NCBI RefSeq assembly: GCF_042427585.1
Contig: NZ_JBHMFC010000034.1
Span: 1-64,000 of the forward strand
DNA from: Pseudalgibacter ostreae
Lineage (GTDB): Bacteria; Bacteroidota; Bacteroidia; Flavobacteriales; Flavobacteriaceae
DNA length: 64,000 nucleotides
Direction: 5' to 3'
This document shows, in pieces, positions 18,789-26,969 of the stretch (the stretch's first letter is position 1; each line of letters opens with the position of its first letter). The translations under genes were made by a program, and so were the position numbers. Under the pieces are notes generated by a model. That model was not told the DNA's origin. It made no database searches and was given only the letters and a program-made list of their open reading frames with translations.

Positions 18789-20237
18789 ATGAAAAAATAT
18801 AAAACAACCTCATACGTAAATATTGGTGTTTTTTTTACAGTCGTTTTTAGTCTGTTTTTTAGTTGTGAAACCCAAGATGGGTTTTCATATAAAAAATCAA
18901 ATTCTAATGCCGATTTAGGTATTACCGCTTGGCAGTATATACAAAACCACGACTCGTTAGTCCTTTTGGAAGAAGCCATAAAACGTACCAACACCCAAGA
19001 CCTTTATAGCACAGGTACAGACAAAACTTTTATCGCACCTACTAACGAGGCTTTCATGGAGTATCTTCAAAATAATTCGTATCAAGACCTATCAGAAGTA
19101 CCTATTCCCATCTTGCGAAATGTGCTTAACTACCATGTTGTTAATGCCTATGTATCTTTTGACGACCCTAACCTAATGGAACGGAACAACCCCATTCCTT
19201 ATCCAAGTGAAAATGGACAAACCCTATTCTTATCACACAACAGTAGTTTTACAGGAATAATAAATGAAGGGACTAGTAAGCAATGGGATATTGTAACCTC
19301 AAATTTAAAAGCTTTAAATGGTGTAATACATGTGGTACCCGCTATCGTGTACTTCTCTGCACTTTCATCAGAACCAGACACTCCAGACCCCACTATCGTT
19401 AGAGATACTATTTTCCCAATGTATGACACTTATGTGAATGGTGGCAACCAATCTGGAAATAATTTTGGCTCAGACCCGCTTTTAAAAACAAAAAACGTGA
19501 GCGGCAATGGCGATTACGATAGAAAATCTTTTTTAATGTACGATTTAAAACACTTCAAAAAAGAAGGTGTTATTGTAGACTTAAAGCTAGAAATTGCCGT
19601 AAAGTTTACGCTTGCTAAAGGTGTAGCACTAGATGTTTACAATGTAACCGACACATTATGGACAGAAACGGGCTTAACCTTTAACAATGCGACTTTCCCC
19701 ACTACAGCACCCGTATCTAGCATCATAACAACTAAAGTAAGTAAGTTTGAATTTGATATGATGGATTATTACAAAAGTTTAAATCATAAGGGGCGTATTT
19801 CCCTTATGCTTGACGGAGAGGCCGGAAAGGACGAAACCGACGAGTTCCATTCTTTACAAAACATAGGAGGCTTTAATGCTCCTATGTTAATTGCAAGGCT
19901 TTCTGCAGGAAACACCGTATTAGTTTTAGATAAAAACACCGGATTAACAGTAGAAAGTGGCAATGCTTTCGCATTTAACAATAATGTATTACAAGTTACA
20001 GGCTCTCCTGCTGGAGATATCACATACACTATAAAAGAAGCACCACAATTTGGTTGGTTAGTGCAAGGTCTCAATATTTTACAAGTAGGCGACACCTTTA
20101 CACAAAAAGATATCGATGTGATGAACTTAATTTATATCAACAATGGTTCGGGCACTCAAGATAAAATCGAGGTGTCTGCCGAAGACAAGGCTGGAGCTAA
20201 TTTAAATAACTTCGATATTGATGTAACGATTCAATAA
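18789..20237 (+). CDS. Surface lipoprotein with fasciclin (FAS1) and DNRLRE/CBM96-like domains
   Basis: This 482-residue lipoprotein (signal ending FSLFFSC) sits in the SusE position behind SusC/SusD. Residues about 40-200 form a FAS1 domain (TFIAPTNEAFMEYL, LRNVLNYHVV, LKALNGVIHVVPAIV). Residues about 205-365 are a beta-rich module of the DNRLRE/CBM96 type (DTIFPMYDTYVNGGNQSGNNFG, KSFLMYDL, GVALDVYNVTDTLWTETGLTF). The last 110 residues resemble a cadherin-like/CSPG repeat (ITYTIKEAPQFGWLV, FTQKDIDVMNLIYINNG). A glycan-capturing role at the surface is inferred from position and modules. A lipoprotein in the same position of unit 2 shares only the DNRLRE-type module. Confidence 0.82.
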   Translation: MKKYKTTSYVNIGVFFTVVFSLFFSCETQDGFSYKKSNSNADLGITAWQYIQNHDSLVLLEEAIKRTNTQDLYSTGTDKTFIAPTNEAFMEYLQNNSYQDLSEVPIPILRNVLNYHVVNAYVSFDDPNLMERNNPIPYPSENGQTLFLSHNSSFTGIINEGTSKQWDIVTSNLKALNGVIHVVPAIVYFSALSSEPDTPDPTIVRDTIFPMYDTYVNGGNQSGNNFGSDPLLKTKNVSGNGDYDRKSFLMYDLKHFKKEGVIVDLKLEIAVKFTLAKGVALDVYNVTDTLWTETGLTFNNATFPTTAPVSSIITTKVSKFEFDMMDYYKSLNHKGRISLMLDGEAGKDETDEFHSLQNIGGFNAPMLIARLSAGNTVLVLDKNTGLTVESGNAFAFNNNVLQVTGSPAGDITYTIKEAPQFGWLVQGLNILQVGDTFTQKDIDVMNLIYINNGSGTQDKIEVSAEDKAGANLNNFDIDVTIQ

Positions 20238-20341
20238 TCGAGATACCATCACCTTTTAAATGAAACATACGCTGATTGCTCTTTTATACTTACCCTTCCT
20301 AAAGGGAAGTTCATGCAGCAGCTCAAAATAAGAGCCATACC

Positions 20342-20383
20342 CCATTCACAACCAGAGTCATTAATTTTACTGGTTGTGAATGG
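20342..20383 (+). terminator. Stem-loop after the SusC/D/lipoprotein operon
   Basis: ccattcacaaccag (20342-20355) pairs perfectly with ctggttgtgaatgg (20370-20383). The loop has 14 bases and a T-rich tail follows. It separates the three-gene transport operon from the lyase gene. Confidence 0.75.
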
Positions 20384-20643
20384 CTTCTTTCTGTAAAACA
20401 AATGGAAAACCAACCAAATCTAGCCTAGAATATCAGCTTATGTAAAAGTAGGAAGGACTTCTAAATCCAATAAGAATTACGAAACCTTCATTCAGCACCT
20501 TATTGAGCTAAAAAAAGATGGCAACACTCAGGTACCCATTACCATAAAGAGCTAGACTAATAATTATTAAAAAAACTATCGTCTAGACAATTAGACCATC
20601 CAAAAAATAGTAGTCCACTATCTCAAACAAAGCATATGGCTTT
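20384..20643. other. Intergenic region before the PL21 gene
   Basis: About 260 bases follow the hairpin. A protein-like fragment without a start (YVKVGRTSKSNKNYETF, near 20438-20550) ends in a stop and may be a relic, but I cannot name it. No other element is clear until the tandem regulatory repeat that begins at 20644. Confidence 0.4.
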
Positions 20644-20680
20644 GAAACATTTGCACCTCTAAAATGTTACATTCATTCGG
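20644..20680 (+). promoter_or_regulatory. Tandem 22-bp-spaced repeat upstream of the PL21 gene
   Basis: GAAACATTTGCACC (20644-20657) and TGTTACATTCATTC (20665-20678) share ACATT cores exactly 22 bases apart. The first half matches sites found upstream of the BNR and T9SS genes. The site overlaps an upstream ATG at 20664, which supports translation starting at 20742. Confidence 0.5.
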
Positions 20681-20741
20681 TTTCCTTATCATTTGTTACG
20701 CTAATTTTAGCGTTCAATTAAACTATAATAAAACTCAGAAA

Positions 20742-23054
20742 ATGACATTAAAGCAACACCTTCCGTATTTAATTGCATGTTTATTTTTAGTGAGTCTCAC
20801 TAAAATAAATGCGCAATCCAGCTCCACGGTAGAATGGAAAACTCTTGACGGAATATCAATTCCAATTCCACCGGCCCATCACCCTAGGTTATATCTTCAG
20901 AAGGAACATATTCCAGATTTAAAACAAAGGTTTCACAATCCAAAACTTAAACCCATTCTTGATGAATTAACCAAGATGAGCCAAGAAACTGTTTTAGATG
21001 ACGGAAAAGTAAAAACCTGGAGAGAATACACTAAGCAGCAAGGGGTAACTGTAGAATCTGAATTAAACGCGGCTAAATACCTCACCACTAAAGACCCCAA
21101 AATAGGACGTAAAGCCATTACCGATATCCTAACAAAGATGAAAGCCAGCGATTGGCCACAAGTACAAGATATTGCCCGTGCCGCAGGTCGTCTTATGGTA
21201 TCTGGAGCAGTAGTGTACGATTGGTGCTATGACCTGATTACAGAAAACGAAAAACAGGAATTTGTTGTCGAATTTTTACGTCTAGCAAACATGCTAGAGT
21301 GCGGCTACCCCCCCGTTAAACAGACCTCTGTTACAGGACATTCTTCCGAATGGATGATTATGCGTGATTTACTATCGGCATCCATTGCTATTTATGATGA
21401 ATTCCCAGAAATGTATGAACTTACAGCAAAACGCATCTTTAAAGAACATATTCCTGTAAGAAATTGGTTTTATTCTGGCCATGCTTATCATCAAGGAAAT
21501 GCATATAACCGTGTGCGCTATTCCGCTGATTTATTTGCCACATGGATTTTTGACCGCATGGGCGCCGGTAACGTATTCAATCCTGAACAAGGTGAAATGC
21601 CTTATTACTGGATTTATTCACGCAGACCAGACGGGCAATTCTTAGGCAGCGGCGATGTTAACTACTCCAGAAGCGGCATTTCTTCTCTTGCTTTACCAGG
21701 CTTACTTGCTGGTGGTTATTACCAAAATGAACACTTTAATTATGAATATGAACAACGACCAAATATTGCGAGTATAGATTTATTCTTTGAGTTTTTATGG
21801 AAAGACACCTCGTTAGGAACAAAAAAACCAGATGATTTAGCTTTAACACGATATTTTGGAAAGCCGTTTGGCTGGATGATTGCCAGAACGGGATGGGGGG
21901 ATAACAGTGTTATTGCCGAAATGAAAATTAATGAGTATAATTTCCTTAACCATCAACATCATGATGCGGGGAGTTTCCAAATCTATTACAAAGGGCCTTT
22001 AGCTATCGATTCTGGCATGTACCAAGGCTCATCCGGAGGCTATAATAGTCCGCATAACAAAAATTATTTTAAACGTACCATTGCGCATAATAGTTTACTA
22101 ATTTATGATCCAAACGAAACCTTCGAATCTATGGGGTATGGTGGTAGCGATAAATCACCAACGGTTGCCAATGATGGCGGCCAACGCTTACCAGGCAACG
22201 GATGGAACCCACCTCAACACTTAGAAGACTTGTTAAATAAGGATTATAAGACCGGTGAGATTTTGGCAAATGATTTTAGCCCAAGTACTACTGCTCCCGA
22301 TTATTCTTACCTAAAAGGTGATATTACTGAAGCCTACAGCAATAAAGTGAAAGAAGTGAAACGGTCTTTTACGTTTTTAAATTTACATAATGATAAGACA
22401 CCAGCTGCCCTTATTGTTTTTGATAAAATTGTTTCTAGTGATAAATCCTTTAAAAAGTTCTGGCTATTGCACAGTATAGAAGAACCTAAGATTAACCACA
22501 ATACTTTTGAAGTTACACGAACATTAAATGACGACTCTGGTAAATTAATAACCTCAACGCTACTGCCTTCTGCCGAAGACTTAGAAATCAAGTCTGTTGG
22601 TGGCGAAGGAAAGGAATTTTGGGTGTTTGGAAAGAACTATCCCAACGAGCCTACACGTCGCCCTGATGTGGCAAACGAAAGAGGTGCTTGGCGCGTAGAA
22701 CTATCGCCAAAAACAGAAAAGGAAACGGATTACTTTTTAAATGTTATCCAAATAACCGACAATCAAAACAAAAAACCATTATTGGTTTCAAAACTTGAAG
22801 GAGAAAAAACTATTGGTGTACAAATTGACGACAGAGTCGTAATATACAGCCATGCGTCTCAAATTTTAGAAACTGACTTTTCTTTTTCTTTTGATGGAAA
22901 AGGTACTTTTAAAATTTTAGTCACCGATTTAAAATCTGGAAATTGGGAGATTAAAAAAGGAGGGAAGACTTTAGAGTCTAAAAAAGTGGAAGAAACGAGC
23001 AGCACCGTTTATTTTGAAGGTAAAAAAGGAACCTACACATTTGTAAAACAATAG
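20742..23054 (+). CDS. Heparinase II-type polysaccharide lyase (PL21)
   Basis: With the start at 20742 (MTLKQHLPYLIACLF, signal ending INAQ) the protein has 770 residues, almost the 772 of Pedobacter heparinus heparinase II, and is collinear with it. Characteristic stretches are AAGRLMVSGAVVYDWCYD, LECGYPPVK, EWMIMRDLLSASIAIYDEF and IAHNSLLIYDP. The catalytic set is present: His200 and Glu203 in TGHSSEW, Tyr255 in NAYNRV and His404 in FLNHQHHDAG, each two positions below the heparinase II numbering. It should eliminate at uronic acids of heparin/heparan sulfate and is likely periplasmic. An ATG at 20664 lies inside a regulatory repeat and gives no signal peptide. A hairpin terminator follows. 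Confidence 0.92.
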   Translation: MTLKQHLPYLIACLFLVSLTKINAQSSSTVEWKTLDGISIPIPPAHHPRLYLQKEHIPDLKQRFHNPKLKPILDELTKMSQETVLDDGKVKTWREYTKQQGVTVESELNAAKYLTTKDPKIGRKAITDILTKMKASDWPQVQDIARAAGRLMVSGAVVYDWCYDLITENEKQEFVVEFLRLANMLECGYPPVKQTSVTGHSSEWMIMRDLLSASIAIYDEFPEMYELTAKRIFKEHIPVRNWFYSGHAYHQGNAYNRVRYSADLFATWIFDRMGAGNVFNPEQGEMPYYWIYSRRPDGQFLGSGDVNYSRSGISSLALPGLLAGGYYQNEHFNYEYEQRPNIASIDLFFEFLWKDTSLGTKKPDDLALTRYFGKPFGWMIARTGWGDNSVIAEMKINEYNFLNHQHHDAGSFQIYYKGPLAIDSGMYQGSSGGYNSPHNKNYFKRTIAHNSLLIYDPNETFESMGYGGSDKSPTVANDGGQRLPGNGWNPPQHLEDLLNKDYKTGEILANDFSPSTTAPDYSYLKGDITEAYSNKVKEVKRSFTFLNLHNDKTPAALIVFDKIVSSDKSFKKFWLLHSIEEPKINHNTFEVTRTLNDDSGKLITSTLLPSAEDLEIKSVGGEGKEFWVFGKNYPNEPTRRPDVANERGAWRVELSPKTEKETDYFLNVIQITDNQNKKPLLVSKLEGEKTIGVQIDDRVVIYSHASQILETDFSFSFDGKGTFKILVTDLKSGNWEIKKGGKTLESKKVEETSSTVYFEGKKGTYTFVKQ

Positions 23055-23076
23055 GTTTACTATAAAGTACATTTTT

Positions 23077-23107
23077 AAAGACCGCTTGAAAAGGCGGTCT
23101 TTTTTTA
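23077..23107 (+). terminator. Intrinsic terminator after the PL21 gene
   Basis: aaagaccgc pairs with gcggtcttt around a short loop, followed by a run of T. It lies 22 bases after the stop codon. Confidence 0.85.
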
Positions 23108-23605
23108 TGCGCAATAAGTAGAGCATTTGAGTCTGTTTACAACTTCATATTCAGGTCATGCCTGACAACACTACTTCAATACCTTCTCTTTATACCTTTA
23201 CCTAAATAATTATGTTAGCGGGTGATGTCTGTCATAGACCTTCTAAGAAATTTTAGACTCAGTCAAAACCAAATTTGGGTATTATGAAATCCTTAAAAAT
23301 GACCCTTAATACCTGTTTTGATGCGATAATATTCTTATTTGCTTAATTTATGGCACTAAACCTCATCCTCCTAACGACTAAGGCCACGTAAGGAATATCT
23401 TCCACTGTATGTCATCCTAAGGCTTAAAGGGGTTGGACATCTTAATGCTTTCAAAATAAATTAAGCTTAACGCTTTGAATATCAAAAACAACACATACGG
23501 CTTTACTAATCGCTATATACAAGCTAAAAAAAGTCAACTGCACGTTCAAGCTCTTTTAATTCCCTTCCCTCTCCAAGAATAATATTCAACATAAATAAGT
23601 GAGGA
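23108..23605. other. Intergenic spacer before the AbiE remnant
   Basis: About 500 bases without a coding frame or clear structure separate PUL unit 1 from the toxin-antitoxin remnant. A GAGG ribosome site lies just before the next ATG. Confidence 0.4.
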
Positions 23606-24199
23606 ATGACTAAATCAGTTCAAACTAAAATTGAAAACGAAATAAAATCAATGAAAAGAGGGACTATTCTATTCCCATCTAACTTTGATGATATGGGAAA
23701 TGTTGAAGTTGTAAAGAAATCATTATTAAGACTTGAAAACAAAAAATTCTTAGTAAGACTAGCTCATGGAATATATTTATCCCCAAAACAAGACAAGCTT
23801 TTAGGAGTTTTATATCCTACAATAGAAGAAATTGCACTGGCAATTGCCCACCGAGATAAGACGCGAATTATTCCAACAGGAACAACAGCACTTAATAAGT
23901 TGGGGCTGTCAACTCAAATTCCAATGAACATGGTTTTCTTAACTGACGGCGCTCCAAGAACTATAGTGGTTGGCAAAAGAACAATAAAGTTCAAGCGAAC
24001 ATCTCCAAAAAACTTAGCTGTAAAAAGAGAAATTACAAGTTTAATTATTCAAGCGCTTAAGGAAATTGGAAAAGACAATGTAACAGCAGAGCAATTAGAA
24101 AGAATTAAAATACATCTTGAAAAAGAAAAACAAGATATTATAGAACATGATGCTAAACTAGCTCCTGTTTGGATATCAAAAATCCTGAAGAATAATTAA
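23606..24199 (+). CDS. AbiEi-type antitoxin (DUF6088 family)
   Basis: This 197-residue protein has the AbiEi/DUF6088 pattern: an N-terminal winged-helix region (MKRGTILFPSNF, VVKKSLLRLENKKFLVRLAHGIYLSP) and the conserved block IAHRDKTRIIPTGTTALNKLGLSTQIP. VFLTDGAPRTIVVGKRTIKFKRT follows. These proteins neutralise the AbiEii nucleotidyltransferase toxin and repress their own operon. The GAGG ribosome site before ATG is unusually clear. The toxin gene starts two bases after the stop, as expected for a coupled operon, but the toxin is truncated. The pair is an insertion between PUL units. Confidence 0.85.
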   Translation: MTKSVQTKIENEIKSMKRGTILFPSNFDDMGNVEVVKKSLLRLENKKFLVRLAHGIYLSPKQDKLLGVLYPTIEEIALAIAHRDKTRIIPTGTTALNKLGLSTQIPMNMVFLTDGAPRTIVVGKRTIKFKRTSPKNLAVKREITSLIIQALKEIGKDNVTAEQLERIKIHLEKEKQDIIEHDAKLAPVWISKILKNN

Positions 24200-24201
24200 A
24201 T

Positions 24202-24567
24202 ATGAAAGCGTTTATAAAGCTTAGTAAAAAAGGTAAACAGAACATATTCAATCCAGTCAGTGAAAAAACTGGACTTCCATCTTCTGCAGTTGAAAAAGAT
24301 TGGTGGGTAACTTTATCATTGAATATTATATTTTCATTGCCTTATTCAAAACATATTGTTTTTAAAGGAGGAACCTCTTTGAGTAAAGCATGGAATTTAA
24401 TTGAACGTTTTTCAGAAGATATTGACTTAGTAATTGACAGAAAATATTTAGGTTTTGAAGGGGAGTTAAGTAAAACTCAAGTTAAAAAATTACGTAAAGC
24501 CTCTTGTTCCTTTTGTTTTGACCCCTATAAAACAGGAATAAGCCACCGCAAGTTCAAGCACATTTAA
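24202..24567 (+). pseudogene. Truncated AbiEii nucleotidyltransferase toxin
   Basis: The first 105 residues are typical of AbiEii/AbiGii toxins: PSSAVEKDWWVTLSLNIIF, then the nucleotidyltransferase signature FKGGTSLSKAWNLIERFSEDIDLVID with its catalytic acidic residues. Full-length members have well over 250 residues. Here the sequence loses family character after KLRKASCSF (about 24516) and ends at residue 121. The C-terminal half has been lost by deletion or recombination, so the toxin is probably inactive while the antitoxin gene stays intact. It lies directly behind the antitoxin gene. Confidence 0.8.
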
Positions 24568-24916
24568 AGTTTTTTCGCTCCTCATAAATTTAAAAGAGCT
24601 TTCTCTAAGGTTAGTAAGACTGTGGAAAGAAAAGATAAAAACAAAATAGCTATATTTAACTAAGTAATCAACCGAAATGAGAAAGTAATCTTTAACTGCC
24701 CCAAGTTCCTCTTAGACTATTCTAATCGATTGTTAAAAATTAGGCGGTTTTCTAATCAGTATTAGCCTTTTAAGGAAAAAGCAAAAACCCAAGTAGTCTT
24801 TATGCTTCTTGGGTCCCTAGCTTTTTTATACTGTAATGTCTCACGACTATATGATCCTCCTTATAAATCCATCTCGTATACTAATCCTGCCATCTTCATA
24901 AAAAAATCAATAAAAG
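24568..24916. other. Intergenic region between AbiE remnant and BNR gene
   Basis: About 350 bases follow the truncated toxin. No family-like sequence is visible. It contains one terminator-like hairpin (24787-24827) between the converging units. Confidence 0.45.
24787..24827. terminator. Hairpin between converging genes
   Basis: acccaag (24787-24793) pairs with cttgggt (24808-24814), followed by a T6 run at 24822-24827 on the + strand. The stem is short, so efficiency is uncertain. Confidence 0.45.
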
Positions 24917-26806
24917 CTATTGTTTCATCATTCGTTTAATAGTTTGATGGCCATCAATATTCATTTTAATTAGGTATGGGCCTGTAGCCAGTTTATCGGT
25001 AAGGATTTCTACGGTTTGATTTTCTCTATAACCCTGTGAAAAGATAGTTTGACCTAAAACAGTAATGATTTGCACCTCTGCTTTTTTATAGCCATCATGG
25101 ATTTTAAAATTTATAACCTCACTAAACGGATTAGGATATAAAGTAGGGCCTTTCTTAGATGCAAGCTCATTGTCACTGATAGATAATGAAGCCACCACTG
25201 TAATATGGTTAATAGAAACGGCAGCCCCTCCCAAGTTATCGTATGCTTTTGCCAGTATTGAACGTGCCCCAAGAGGTGCTGCAGTCCATTCATAGGTATA
25301 TGGTGCCGCAGTAGCAGTATGTAATAATCTATTGGTTGCGCCATCACCATCAAAAAATTCAACTTTAGTAATAGTACCATCCGTATCACTTGCGTTTGCC
25401 GAAATGGTAATAGTTGTTCCTTCAACAAATTCTGCGCCATCTGTAGGAGCGGTTAAACTTACCGTTGGGTTTACATTTGTACTCGGGTTGGATTCTGGAT
25501 AAACCACACGGAACAACTCTCGTTTGTTAATATATAAATCTGTATTAGGACTATAATTAAGCGCTTGAACGGGGCTATTTCCTGCTCCTTTTAAAGCCAC
25601 TGGAGCGCTAAATGTTATACCTTCGTCTGAAGACGATGTTAACTGCCCTACGTTGTTTATATTTCGAGAAAAAACATTAATCTGTCCTCCTGTATACGTC
25701 ATAGGTGGCCGCGTATGGTTGGCAATATTTTCAGATAAAATATTATCCACCCTTGTCCAAGATGCCCCATTCCAAGTGGCTATATTAACCACATAACTAG
25801 GGTTTGTTTGGCTAAAATTAGGAGCTGTATTATACGGATACATGACCACTGGGTGCCCCAGACTGTTTACGGTAACTTGTGGTGTTTGTATCTCGGTATA
25901 TGCATCGCCCCACACGTGTTCTCCTGGGTAAAATTTATCGGCATCAGCGGTATCTACATCAATAGGAATATTAACCTGACCGCCATCGGCCTTATAATAC
26001 TTATTGGCCGAAACATCATAGCGAACGTAAGTCCCCTTTTGAAACGTATTGTCACCTGAATGCTTCTGCGACCATGCCGTTACAATATGTAAATTATTAT
26101 CATTATCGGCATATAAATTACTCATGTATGCATTTCTACCATCTTGTTTTTTCACTAAATCCATAGTCCACGTTTTCGTGGTGTTATTCCAATGGTACAG
26201 GTCTTGCTTTTCGTTATGTTGCAACCCCTTGAGTTCGCCGTTTTTATAATACCAGGCTGTTCGCCTTAAAATCACAAAAACATCACCATTTGTTGTTGTT
26301 GCAGCAACAGGGTAACTATATGTTTTTAGCTCCAAACCAGTATCATTATAACCAGGAAAGGTATTCCCAAAATCGCCAAATGAAGTATAAGCTCCTGGAG
26401 ACAAGGACCTATAGTATTTCATTTTGTCATTATGCATCCCTATCCAAACATGAATATAGCCATCTCCATCCACAGCTATCGTGGAGTCGTTATGACCTTC
26501 ATCATTATCACCATTCCTATTATCGGTAGCGATGGTATGGAATAAGTTACCAGACCAATCTTTGGCTCCCGTATCTAAATTATAGCGGCATATTCTGGCC
26601 CAATACATACCTCCCAAACTGTCATCAGCGACATTATCAACATAAAGTATATATACCAAATTATTATGGTAAGCAAAAGAAGCTTCATTTCTGGTATTTA
26701 CTTTTTGTCCGTAATTAACTAACGACGTTGTAGTCTGCCCTGAAACATTTAAGGTGGCCAGTACTAAAAAAAGGCAAGCAAATAGGCTGTGTAATTTTAT
26801 ATTCAT
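24917..26806 (-). CDS. T9SS-exported BNR-propeller protein, candidate polysaccharide lyase
   Basis: This 629-residue protein has a signal peptide (ending LNVSGQ). A beta-propeller of the BNR_4 type follows (about 28-430), with repeated Asp-box-like strands such as GHNDSTIAVDGDGYIHVWIG, MHNDKMKYYRS and LYADNDNNLHIVTAWSQ. Next come one Ig-like repeat (about 445-530, VSLTAPTDGAEFVEG) and a T9SS C-terminal sorting domain (LYPNPFSEVINFKI to IKRMMKQ). BNR_4 proteins include the propeller-fold ulvan lyases (PL24/PL25), so extracellular lyase activity on a uronate polymer is plausible, but the family assignment is not certain. It is the last gene of the minus-strand cluster but has its own upstream repeat. 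Confidence 0.75.
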   Translation of the reverse strand: MNIKLHSLFACLFLVLATLNVSGQTTTSLVNYGQKVNTRNEASFAYHNNLVYILYVDNVADDSLGGMYWARICRYNLDTGAKDWSGNLFHTIATDNRNGDNDEGHNDSTIAVDGDGYIHVWIGMHNDKMKYYRSLSPGAYTSFGDFGNTFPGYNDTGLELKTYSYPVAATTTNGDVFVILRRTAWYYKNGELKGLQHNEKQDLYHWNNTTKTWTMDLVKKQDGRNAYMSNLYADNDNNLHIVTAWSQKHSGDNTFQKGTYVRYDVSANKYYKADGGQVNIPIDVDTADADKFYPGEHVWGDAYTEIQTPQVTVNSLGHPVVMYPYNTAPNFSQTNPSYVVNIATWNGASWTRVDNILSENIANHTRPPMTYTGGQINVFSRNINNVGQLTSSSDEGITFSAPVALKGAGNSPVQALNYSPNTDLYINKRELFRVVYPESNPSTNVNPTVSLTAPTDGAEFVEGTTITISANASDTDGTITKVEFFDGDGATNRLLHTATAAPYTYEWTAAPLGARSILAKAYDNLGGAAVSINHITVVASLSISDNELASKKGPTLYPNPFSEVINFKIHDGYKKAEVQIITVLGQTIFSQGYRENQTVEILTDKLATGPYLIKMNIDGHQTIKRMMKQ

Positions 26807-26881
26807 AATGGTTAAAAAATTAATTAATAATAAATTAAAATACTAACCTCGAAACTACAAAACATCCCCTCCCGAAATAAG

Positions 26882-26916
26882 GTGCAAATGATTCCAAAAC
26901 AAGTGCTAAATGTTCC
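26882..26916 (-). promoter_or_regulatory. Tandem 21-bp-spaced repeat upstream of the BNR gene
   Basis: On the minus strand GGAACATTTAGCAC (26916-26903) is followed by GGAATCATTTGCAC (26895-26882), 21 bases apart. The same half-site occurs upstream of the PL21 gene and the T9SS binding-protein gene. Paired direct repeats two helical turns apart suit an AraC-type regulator. Confidence 0.5.
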
Positions 26917-26969
26917 TAACACATACAACCAGAACTTATAAACAGTACGTTAACACTAACTTTTCATCT

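Noticed and set aside
20430..20550. A protein-like fragment (YVKVGRTSKSNKNYETF) before the PL21 gene suggested a transposase or gene relic.
   Set aside because: It has no start codon, is short and ends at a stop. I could not match it to a family, so it is mentioned only in the intergenic note.
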